Source of the DNA: a virus
Length of the DNA: 24,963 nucleotides
Reading direction: 5' to 3' (one strand)
Virus record (IMG/VR): IMGVR_UViG_3300021091_000397
Coordinates: 1-24,963 of that record
Shown: positions 1 through 5,159 of the stretch, piece by piece
How the letters are laid out: every line of letters begins with the position of its first letter
Position numbering within the stretch: the stretch's first letter is position 1
Position numbers and translations under genes: made by a program
The notes under the pieces: model-generated
Told to the model about the DNA's origin: nothing
The model's database searches: none
Seen by the model: the letters and a program-made list of their open reading frames with translations, nothing else

Positions 1-144
1 AGCTCTTTGGATAGTCTTAAAAGGTCTGGTAAGACTATTACCTTGATTATCAACACTATCAGTGGAGTCGATACTATTGGGATCAACGTAAAGAATAGTA
101 CCGCGAACTGATTTCAGAAAATTATCTAATCTGGAGAGACCCAT
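1..144 (-). CDS. Large virion structural protein, N-terminal 48 residues (partial)
   Basis: Only the first 48 codons are in the window; the gene continues past the left edge. It begins MGLSRLDNFLKSVRGTILY and goes on with a VDPNS and a TRPFKTIQ segment. I recognise this opening as that of a long conserved structural protein of T4-like cyanophages. The TRPFKTIQ type of segment is common at the start of beta-helical (pectate-lyase-like) tail proteins, so a tail fibre or baseplate-attached role is an inference. The gene is separated from its upstream neighbour by a terminator and has its own late-type promoter box about 31 bases before the ATG, which fits a virion gene. No good Shine-Dalgarno sequence is visible. 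The reading frame is open to base 1. Confidence 0.75.
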   Translation of the reverse strand, partial: MGLSRLDNFLKSVRGTILYVDPNSIDSTDSVDNQGNSLTRPFKTIQRA

Positions 145-175
145 CTTATTAATACTTATAGTTTCCGTTATGGAT

Positions 176-183
176 TATTTATC
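176..183 (-). promoter_or_regulatory. Late promoter box GATAAATA
   Basis: The minus strand reads GATAAATA, a 7 of 8 match to the T4 late consensus TATAAATA. It sits about 31 bases before the ATG of the left-edge structural gene and just after a terminator. The spacing is like that of the perfect box before gp4. The assignment rests on motif, spacing and context. Confidence 0.6.
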
Positions 184-188
184 ATACA

Positions 189-246
189 ACAAAACCCTCC
201 GAAGAGAGTTCTGAAGCACACGGAAGGGTCTGGTTTAAGTATCACC
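189..246 (-). ncRNA. Candidate short RNA (about 58 nt)
   Basis: A consensus sigma70 promoter (TTGACA, 18 bases, TATAAT) would start transcription near base 246, and a terminator hairpin with a T-run ends near base 190. The product would hold only the last few codons of the Mom-like gene and the hairpin. Either this is a small RNA, or the hairpin is a leaky attenuator before the left-edge structural gene. Inference only; no transcript data. Confidence 0.3.
191..228 (-). terminator. Rho-independent terminator after the Mom-like gene
   Basis: On the minus strand CCCT-T-CCG (one bulged T) pairs with CGGAGGG around a 19-base loop and is followed by TTTTGTT. It begins 7 bases after the stop codon of the Mom-like gene and separates that operon from the left-edge structural gene. 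Confidence 0.65.
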
Positions 247-864
247 TCTATTATTATACCACTTTTCTTCTTTCCATGTCAAGCGTTTTTGTAACTCTTT
301 ATCAAAAACCAAGAGGTATCTATGCTTTCTTGAACGTTCTTTCCATTCTCCTTCGAAACCTTTTACTTGCCCACGAGAGTGTTTAGTTCCGTCTGAATAA
401 TAGAAATCTTTTTTTCTATCCGTGAGACCGTAATACTTAAAGTTGCAAGCGCGATAAATTGTACCAGAATGGTGATCTGAATCAGCATAAGAAAGGATTG
501 CTTTAACTTCAGTATCTCTCCGAAATTGTCTAATCGTTTTTGACACAAACCAAGAAGTGATGTTATATTCGCATGACTGCGTACTAGGTTCGATACAAAG
601 TCTTGAGAGTTCAAAGAGTCCTTGTTGTTCGTGTCTTTCAAGTTCAAATGCTCCTTTCGCAATTTCAGGTACAGGTAATCCAGTAAAAATGCAGACTCCT
701 TGAAGTCCACCAATATTCAAAGGAGAGAACTCATTCTTCTTAAAGAGTCCATAGTTCCAACCTGATTTGAAACCCTTAGAAATATCTTTAAGATAATGAT
801 ATTGAAGTAAAAGTTCTTCTGCTTGTTTTTTTGTTACTTTATCAATATAGAAGTCAGACTTCAT
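235..864 (-). CDS. Mom-like DNA-modification protein (GNAT-fold acyltransferase family)
   Basis: The 209-residue protein has the layout I associate with phage Mu Mom-type proteins: HYLKD near residue 23, FELSRLCI near residue 85, then SYADSDHHSGTIYRACNFKYYG (residues about 124-145), close to the Mom-family pattern SYAD...GH.G.IY.A.N..Y.G, and a basic segment with KHRYLLVF near residue 180. Mom converts adenine in phage DNA to a carbamoylmethyl form that blocks restriction; the family is related to GNAT acetyltransferases. Whether this protein modifies DNA or acylates another substrate cannot be read from the sequence. The ATG overlaps the upstream stop (ATGA), so it is coupled to the 57-residue gene before it. 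Its last codons contain a consensus sigma70 promoter. No Com-like regulator is visible nearby. Confidence 0.65.
   Translation of the reverse strand: MKSDFYIDKVTKKQAEELLLQYHYLKDISKGFKSGWNYGLFKKNEFSPLNIGGLQGVCIFTGLPVPEIAKGAFELERHEQQGLFELSRLCIEPSTQSCEYNITSWFVSKTIRQFRRDTEVKAILSYADSDHHSGTIYRACNFKYYGLTDRKKDFYYSDGTKHSRGQVKGFEGEWKERSRKHRYLLVFDKELQKRLTWKEEKWYNNRGDT
253..282 (-). promoter_or_regulatory. Sigma70 promoter TTGACA-18-TATAAT
   Basis: Both hexamers are exact consensus on the minus strand: TTGACA at 277-282 and TATAAT at 253-258, 18 bases apart. The promoter lies inside the last 16 codons of the Mom-like gene. Transcription would start near 246, about 18 bases before a terminator. Confidence 0.55.
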
Positions 865-1034
865 TCAAGTTGCTTACATTCCATCATATATTCTACCGTA
901 TTTGCTACATCATTCATAGCATCACGAAGAAATGGTTGTTGCCCAGATTCTTGTTTGAGAATGGGATGTGCATCATCAGTAAGAACCCAACGCCACTGCT
1001 TCATATCCTTGCAATACCAAAGATTAATTTTCAT
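861..1034 (-). CDS. Conserved cyanophage hypothetical protein, 57 aa
   Basis: I do not recognise a function. The protein starts MKINLWYCKDMKQWRWVLTD, is rich in tryptophan near its start and ends with a predicted helix (residues about 36-52). The frame is open further upstream, but the ATG at 1034 is preferred because it overlaps the previous gene by only 11 bases and because similar proteins I recall from marine T4-like phages begin MKINLWYCKDM. Its stop overlaps the start of the Mom-like gene (ATGA), so the two are probably co-translated. No membrane segment or signal peptide is visible. Confidence 0.65.
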   Translation of the reverse strand: MKINLWYCKDMKQWRWVLTDDAHPILKQESGQQPFLRDAMNDVANTVEYMMECKQLE

Positions 1035-1179
1035 GTTTGAAATATTCCAGTCGTATCCAGTTGAGAAGTGCGTTGAATTCTGCTCGCTTTTCTTCGCTGA
1101 AGTCTTGTCCTTTGCTGAAGAGATAAAAGTCAAGGGATTCAATAACGTTTTCACGATCTTGTTGGGAAATTAATGACAT
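1024..1179 (-). CDS. Small hypothetical protein, 51 aa
   Basis: Function unknown. The protein is 51 residues, mostly helical in appearance and charged (a QQDRENVIESLDFYLFSKG region and a WIRLEYFKHEN end). An upstream in-frame start would run back into tRNA-Thr, so the ATG at 1179, between the tRNA and the next gene, is chosen. It overlaps the downstream 57-residue gene by 11 bases. The upstream sequence has a small hairpin (GAGTT with AACTC) just after the tRNA, possibly involved in tRNA 3' processing. No clear ribosome binding site is seen. Confidence 0.6.
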   Translation of the reverse strand: MSLISQQDRENVIESLDFYLFSKGQDFSEEKRAEFNALLNWIRLEYFKHEN

Positions 1180-1200
1180 TTTGGAGTTTATAGAACTCAG

Positions 1201-1273
1201 AGCCCCCAGACGGAATTGAACCGTCCTCTCCGCTTTACAAGAGCGGTACATCGCCACTTAATGCTTTAGAGGC
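1201..1273 (-). tRNA. tRNA-Thr (anticodon UGU)
   Basis: The minus strand folds into a 73-nt cloverleaf: acceptor GCCTCTA with TGGGGGC (two G-U pairs), D stem GCAT/ATGT, anticodon stem CCGCT/AGCGG with loop CTTGTAA, 4-base variable loop, T stem GACGG/CCGTC with loop TTCAATT, discriminator T. The anticodon is at 1237-1239. CCA is not encoded. It reads ACA, a frequent codon in AT-rich phage genes. Confidence 0.93.
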
Positions 1274-1276
1274 AAA

Positions 1277-1546
1277 TTAATCAACAGGCAACATTTCTGG
1301 ATTTTCCAGTTCAAGTTCAAACATCAAAGGATGGCACTCTTCATCAATCAAATAGAAAGATGTTCGGTATAAATCCTCTGGTTCATATCTTCTTTCGTTG
1401 TTTGCTAGATGAATGATTTCCAAATCTTGCATTGCACAATCTGGAAGTTCATCAAAAGTAAAAGGAACGTTGTTTATGAAATACATTAAGACAATCATCT
1501 TGCCTTCATTGTACCAAACATATGCAGTATCGATACGGTACTTCAT
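1277..1546 (-). CDS. Hypothetical acidic protein, 89 aa
   Basis: I do not recognise a family. The protein starts MKYRIDTAYVWYNEGKMIVL and has an alternating hydrophobic pattern at residues 1-35 that looks like beta-strands, followed by an acidic half (EPEDLYRTS, DEECHPLMFELELENPE). No membrane segment is clear. It lies between the two tRNAs, ending three bases before the tRNA-Thr 5' end. A late-like box (TCTAAATA) is 21 bases before the ATG, so the gene may be transcribed both from there and by read-through from tRNA-Leu. Confidence 0.65.
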   Translation of the reverse strand: MKYRIDTAYVWYNEGKMIVLMYFINNVPFTFDELPDCAMQDLEIIHLANNERRYEPEDLYRTSFYLIDEECHPLMFELELENPEMLPVD

Positions 1547-1567
1547 ATGACATTTCCCACTTTTGAT

Positions 1568-1575
1568 TATTTAGA
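1568..1575 (-). promoter_or_regulatory. Late-promoter-like box TCTAAATA
   Basis: A 7 of 8 match to TATAAATA, 21 bases before the 89-residue gene and just after tRNA-Leu. The mismatch is at position 2, unlike the N-ATAAATA form of the other boxes in this window, so support is weaker. Confidence 0.3.
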
Positions 1576-1587
1576 GGGAGTACCGCA

Positions 1588-1660
1588 TACCCGTGGTCGG
1601 ATTCGAACCGACACTGGGAGGATTTTAAGTCCTCTGTCTCTGCCGTTGGACTACACGGGC
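1588..1660 (-). tRNA. tRNA-Leu (anticodon UAA), short variable loop
   Basis: A 73-nt cloverleaf on the minus strand: acceptor GCCCGTG with CACGGGT (G1-U72 wobble), D arm with GTC/GAC, anticodon stem GAGGA/TCCTC with loop CTTAAAA, T arm GTCGG-TTCGAAT-CCGAC, discriminator A73, CCA not encoded. The anticodon TAA (1625-1627) reads UUA. The variable loop is only CCAGT, so this is a class I tRNA, whereas bacterial Leu tRNAs have a long variable arm. The decoding assignment is firm; the charging amino acid rests on the anticodon alone. Confidence 0.88.
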
Positions 1661-1662
1661 AT

Positions 1663-1686
1663 AAAAAACTCAGGGAAGACTGAGTT
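1663..1686 (-). terminator. Rho-independent terminator before tRNA-Leu
   Basis: On the minus strand AACTCAG pairs with CTGAGTT around a 6-base loop, followed by a run of T (TTTTTT overlapping the stem end). It includes the stop codon of the 59-residue gene and ends 3 bases before the first base of tRNA-Leu, so it may also help process the tRNA 5' end. Confidence 0.6.
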
Positions 1687-1849
1687 GATCGTTTGATTCT
1701 ACCACATAAGTGGGTAGATGTAACCGACAGTATTCATTAAACGTAATCTTCATCTCTTTGTTAGTAAGACCACAGTTTACTGCTGCGGTTGGAACATTCC
1801 ACTTTGCAGTGAAAAGCATTTCCATTGATTGTCTAGTTTCAGGTCTCAT
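1670..1849 (-). CDS. Small helix-turn-helix-like protein, 59 aa
   Basis: The ORF starts MRPETRQSMEMLFTAKWNV and is 59 residues long. Residues about 19-41 (PTAAVNCGLTNKEMKITFNE) have the spacing of a helix-turn-helix: helix, Gly-Leu-Thr turn, second helix. A DNA-binding role is possible but not shown. I recall similar small proteins in marine T4-like phages. The ATG overlaps the stop of the upstream 60-residue gene (ATGA), so the two form a two-gene unit fed by the sigma70 promoter at 2054-2082 and closed by a terminator whose stem contains this gene's stop codon. Confidence 0.65.
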   Translation of the reverse strand: MRPETRQSMEMLFTAKWNVPTAAVNCGLTNKEMKITFNEYCRLHLPTYVVESNDQLSLP

Positions 1850-2028
1850 AGAGGACTTGCATAAGAAAGAGTATCTTCATCAACAACAGAACGAACATAA
1901 GTTAGAACGTTCATAAACTCTTCGACAGTATCACAGATGACTTCTTTACTATCACCTTCATTAGAATACAGATACACGGTTCGTCTCACTGGATCAATCA
2001 CGCATCGTGACAGGTACTCATCTTGCAT
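1846..2028 (-). CDS. Conserved cyanophage hypothetical protein, 60 aa
   Basis: Function unknown. The sequence starts MQDEYLSRCVIDPVRRTVYL, followed by an acidic turn (SNEGDSKEV) and a predicted helix with TVEEFMNVLTYVRSVVDED. It looks like a small alpha/beta protein with no membrane segment. Proteins with the CVIDP-x-R-RTV-x-LYS pattern recur in T4-like cyanophages as I remember them. It is the first gene behind a near-perfect sigma70 promoter, with a leader of about 19 bases and no clear Shine-Dalgarno sequence, which points to early expression. Its stop overlaps the next start. Confidence 0.7.
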   Translation of the reverse strand: MQDEYLSRCVIDPVRRTVYLYSNEGDSKEVICDTVEEFMNVLTYVRSVVDEDTLSYASPL

Positions 2029-2053
2029 TAGTTCGTTTTTTGATTACCCAGGT

Positions 2054-2082
2054 ATCATAGCACCGCTTGGGCGCAGTGTCAA
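2054..2082 (-). promoter_or_regulatory. Sigma70 promoter TTGACA-17-TATGAT
   Basis: TTGACA at 2077-2082 and TATGAT at 2054-2059 on the minus strand with the ideal 17-base spacing. It straddles the stop codon of the oxygenase gene and should start transcription near 2047, just before the 60-residue gene. The sharp change from virion genes to a small early-type module at this point supports it. Confidence 0.75.
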
Positions 2083-2678
2083 TCTTCTTTGTACCAAAGT
2101 GATAAAACGTATCTTTCTCCATTTTCAACTTTTGAAACATGATGCAAATATAAGGAGTTTGAAAATATTATGAGTTTGCCTGGTTCTGGTTTAACTTCAA
2201 AATTTTCAAAACAGGTATAACCACCTTCAAAATCATCGTTTAGATAAAGCATTGCTGCAAATACATCCTGTCCATGTACATCATTTTTATCAAAGTGAGG
2301 TTTCATGAAAGTTCCAGAAGGCCACCTTACAACACCAACATAATCTAAAATGATCTCTTTATCAAAGGATTTGCATATTTTTGTGATAGCATTTACAACT
2401 TCTGCATGTAAATCATCATTATTAATTTCAATATTAGTTGGATCTACGTTTCCTCCCAAGTAAATCGCACCATAATTGCCATCTGGTTCTGGAACCATTG
2501 GTTCTTTGGGTAAGGATTCATTGGGATTTGAATGAGTTACTGTGGTAAGAAATGTGTCTCCACCTCTACTCTCGTCTCCGTATGGTATTTCTTCCCTGTT
2601 ACTTTTTGCAAAATTGATGAATGATTTACACAAAAAAGGATCTAAAAAATTTTCTTCAATGTAAATCAATTTTTTCAT
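2079..2678 (-). CDS. 2OG-Fe(II) oxygenase, prolyl-4-hydroxylase-like
   Basis: The 199-residue protein carries the iron- and 2-oxoglutarate-binding residues of the P4H family: H128-x-D130 in KPHFDKND, the distal histidine in LHHVSKV (H179 or H180) and R189 in ERYVLSLW, which would hold 2-oxoglutarate. The strand MLYLNDDFEGGYTCF and the PGKLIIFSN turn between them are typical. The enzyme would hydroxylate a protein side chain or other substrate using O2 and 2OG. Such genes are common in marine T4-like phages. Here it is the last gene of the tail cluster, with its ATG overlapping the stop of a structural gene (ATGA), so a virion protein is a plausible substrate. The stop codon overlaps a sigma70 promoter for the next genes. 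Confidence 0.85.
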   Translation of the reverse strand: MKKLIYIEENFLDPFLCKSFINFAKSNREEIPYGDESRGGDTFLTTVTHSNPNESLPKEPMVPEPDGNYGAIYLGGNVDPTNIEINNDDLHAEVVNAITKICKSFDKEIILDYVGVVRWPSGTFMKPHFDKNDVHGQDVFAAMLYLNDDFEGGYTCFENFEVKPEPGKLIIFSNSLYLHHVSKVENGERYVLSLWYKED

Positions 2679-3451
2679 AGTGTTTTGGTATTCACTTTAT
2701 TTGCATACTGAGGATCGTTGTAATCCTTGTCTGGATAATCACTCCATTCGTTGCCTTCATATTCAACGACCAGAGCATTCACATCCTTTCTTTCGGCATA
2801 TACATGATAGAAACAGTCGATTGGCATACCGCCATTTGATTGAAGATAAATTTTTGAATCATCCCATCTCTTTACAATCACATTCTGATGGGATCCAATT
2901 GGTTGGAGTTGAACTGAGATACTATCAGTATGCACTAAATCTTTCCAATACCAAGGAAGTTTAATTTCTGTTTTATTTTTTAGTCTACCTCTAAAATATA
3001 CGCCAACCTCTGGTCCCTCAATACATGCGTAACGGAGACGATTTCCTTCACCCAAAGATGGATGAACCATATCAAAAGGTTTTGGTCTTGCATCTGCCTG
3101 GCTAAATCTATCTGCTAATGCACCTTTATTTCCACAATCAACCTTACCATTAACAAGAACATCTCCATCGATAACAAGAACATTAATTCCAGATCTTTGG
3201 TCTCCCTCAATTTTTACATCTCCTTTTACATAAAGAGATCTATCAGATGATGTATCACTATTTTCCATCTGACCGATCATTACAGTCGCTTTTACTTCGG
3301 AGAAACTACTATCCTTTCCAGCTAGAACAGGACTTTGTAGATAAGCTGATCCATTAATTTTCTTTTTCCCTCTACCAAAAAGATTTGGTTTTACCTCATC
3401 CTTCGCAACAAATAATTGATTAATATATTCAGAGTCACTAAACGATGACAT
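2675..3451 (-). CDS. Virion structural protein with KPFD...RLRYACIEGPE module
   Basis: The 258-residue protein has an N-terminal region of mixed charge and, from about residue 123, a module reading KPFDMVHP ... RLRYACIEGPEVGVYFRG ... LPWYWKDLV ... PIGSHQNVIVK. I know this module from the C-termini of cyanophage and other phage tail-associated proteins, but no precise function is established for it. Residues 55-105 have short beta-strand-like repeats around glycine turns (VKGDVKIEGD, VIDGDVLVNGKVDCG). A strong ribosome binding site (AAGGAGAG) precedes the ATG. It lies between a beta-helix-like protein and the oxygenase. Tail fibre or baseplate appendage is the likeliest role. Confidence 0.65.
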   Translation of the reverse strand: MSSFSDSEYINQLFVAKDEVKPNLFGRGKKKINGSAYLQSPVLAGKDSSFSEVKATVMIGQMENSDTSSDRSLYVKGDVKIEGDQRSGINVLVIDGDVLVNGKVDCGNKGALADRFSQADARPKPFDMVHPSLGEGNRLRYACIEGPEVGVYFRGRLKNKTEIKLPWYWKDLVHTDSISVQLQPIGSHQNVIVKRWDDSKIYLQSNGGMPIDCFYHVYAERKDVNALVVEYEGNEWSDYPDKDYNDPQYANKVNTKTL

Positions 3452-3465
3452 AATTATCTCTCCTT

Positions 3466-4062
3466 TTAATTTGAACCTGGTTTAGATGAACCCAATAATC
3501 TTGAATTAACTGGGATTACTGGTGACTTTAATGTACTAGCAGAACTTAACTTTTGAAAAGATCCTGCGGTCATCTTCATAATATTTTTGGCAGTAGTATT
3601 TAGTTCTCCGTCAGAAAGTATGCTCATTGCCTCAGCGGCATTGATATTAATCTGCTTTGAATCTAATTTTATTTCTTCGTTGGATTGAAGAGTAATCCTA
3701 CCAGTACTATTATCTGTTCCAGTTGCAATTAATTGAATTTCCTTTGCATTAACTTTGAAGACACCTTTTGTATGAATCTCAATATTTCCTAGATTCAAAC
3801 CATTTTCACCAGCAGAACTTATGAAAATTGCAACATCTCCTTCTGGAATGTTATCTCCACATTTAATCTGATATCGACCTCTACACCTAGAAGTGATCCA
3901 TGCTTTTCTTTTTCCAGTTTGGTCAATGGTTACATATTCAAGACCACCTTGACCTTGCATCATAATCGAAGACTTTACTTGGTCTTCATGAATATGACCA
4001 AATCTTAGATTTCCATCTTTTGTTCTTACGTCTTTTGTTTCTAAATTTTCTGAACGTGCCAT
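3466..4062 (-). CDS. Beta-helix-like structural protein, possible tail spike component
   Basis: The start MARSENLETKDVRTKDG at 4062 is chosen because GAGGTAA stands at correct spacing before it; the frame is open further upstream without such a site. The N-terminal half contains a glycine-rich part (MMQGQGGLEYVTIDQTGKRK) and the second half repeats short alternating strands: IEIHTKGVFKVNAKEIQL, then ITLQSNEEIKLDSKQININ. This pattern resembles the triple-stranded beta-helix of T4 gp5 C-terminal domain and VgrG. Because the gp5 homologue here lacks such a tail, this protein could be the needle part of the hub. That is inference; a general structural role is the safe call. It starts 5 bases after the upstream gene. 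Confidence 0.6.
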   Translation of the reverse strand: MARSENLETKDVRTKDGNLRFGHIHEDQVKSSIMMQGQGGLEYVTIDQTGKRKAWITSRCRGRYQIKCGDNIPEGDVAIFISSAGENGLNLGNIEIHTKGVFKVNAKEIQLIATGTDNSTGRITLQSNEEIKLDSKQININAAEAMSILSDGELNTTAKNIMKMTAGSFQKLSSASTLKSPVIPVNSRLLGSSKPGSN

Positions 4063-4067
4063 TTTAG

Positions 4068-5150
4068 TTACCTCGGTACAATATCGAAAATTTGTTTGGG
4101 TGGAATTTTTCCTACACAATCAACAACTTCAACCACATTTGCACCCTCAGGAACAATAAATGGATCTTTTGGTCTTGGAGTTGCTTTGAAAATTGGTGTG
4201 AATGTTGCATTAAATCCTGTTGGGGAATCAGTTCTCATATCAGGAATATCATTAAAACCACATCCCACTCTCAGAACTTTTACTTCTGCAATTTGACCAA
4301 ACTCATTTATTACAAGTTCAGTCTCAGTTCCATTGTTTGGTGTAATGATTAATCTATCTCCTTGCCTATATCCAAATCCTTGATCAAGAACTTCTATTTT
4401 TTCTAAACACAAATAAGTTGGATATGTTGTGGCTTTTGGTGGGTCTACTGGAACTAATGGTAAATTGATAACCTCATCTGTTTCAAGAACTCTTGGTGGA
4501 CCATCGGGAGGATAATAGGTGCTACCTTTTTTAACTTGAATTGGTCTATAAGGTTGCACAACATAATAACGACCATCTTCTGTTTCAACATATCCTTCAT
4601 CAGGTTCTTTCCAAACTCTTTCATTGCCACCTAAACTACCGTCAGGTGAAGCAATATATCCATCTCCTGGTGCAACAGGAACCATATCTTGAATTTGACC
4701 ATTTTTAATATTAACTCTTACACTGGATCCTGCGCCCTTTCCGCATGGATCAATAAGTTCTGCATTTGGCGGAGACTTGTACCCCTTTCCACGATTGACA
4801 ATATCAAATCCAATTACAGAAGATGAAATGGGACTAATGATTGCATTTGCAGCTGCTCCAAATCCACCACCACCAAAAAACTTAACCACGGGCGGTCCAC
4901 ATTTTACTGGTCCAGTATTGCAATTTGATTTGGAAGGAAGTATATTTTTCTTATTTGGAAGTTTTTTAACCTCCTTAATAGTGAGTTCTTGTTCTGTACC
5001 ATCACCTGTTTTAAAATAAAACAGAGTTTCATTATTACGTTCCCAAACTTTAACAGCTTGTTTAATACTCAACCCTTCTACTTTTTGACCATCCTTGTCA
5101 AAAAAAGATACTTTAATAGCAGAATCAAATGGTATACTAGTGGAAAGCAT
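4068..5150 (-). CDS. Virion structural protein with GxGY repeats
   Basis: The 360-residue protein contains repeated glycine-tyrosine modules: NRGKGYKSPPNAELIDPCGKG near residue 119, APGDGYIASP near 157 and DQGFGYRQGDRLIITPNNG near 255, each followed by beta-rich sequence with a G-x-I strand. Proteins with this G-x-G-Y-x-x-x-P repeat recur in cyanophage virions as I recall them. It has a proline-rich middle (PYRPIQVKKGSTYYPPDGPP). No enzyme motif is seen. It starts 9 bases after the gp5 stop and ends 5 bases before the next ATG, so it belongs to the hub operon. Baseplate or spike-associated role is inferred from position. Confidence 0.6.
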   Translation of the reverse strand: MLSTSIPFDSAIKVSFFDKDGQKVEGLSIKQAVKVWERNNETLFYFKTGDGTEQELTIKEVKKLPNKKNILPSKSNCNTGPVKCGPPVVKFFGGGGFGAAANAIISPISSSVIGFDIVNRGKGYKSPPNAELIDPCGKGAGSSVRVNIKNGQIQDMVPVAPGDGYIASPDGSLGGNERVWKEPDEGYVETEDGRYYVVQPYRPIQVKKGSTYYPPDGPPRVLETDEVINLPLVPVDPPKATTYPTYLCLEKIEVLDQGFGYRQGDRLIITPNNGTETELVINEFGQIAEVKVLRVGCGFNDIPDMRTDSPTGFNATFTPIFKATPRPKDPFIVPEGANVVEVVDCVGKIPPKQIFDIVPR

Positions 5151-5159
5151 ATGTTTTAA

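Noticed and set aside
153-160. TATAAGTA near the left-edge gene start
   Set aside because: Only 8 bases before the ATG, too close for a promoter; the GATAAATA box at 176-183 fits better. The same TATAAGTATTAAT also occurs at 24528-24540 as coding sequence, probably by chance.
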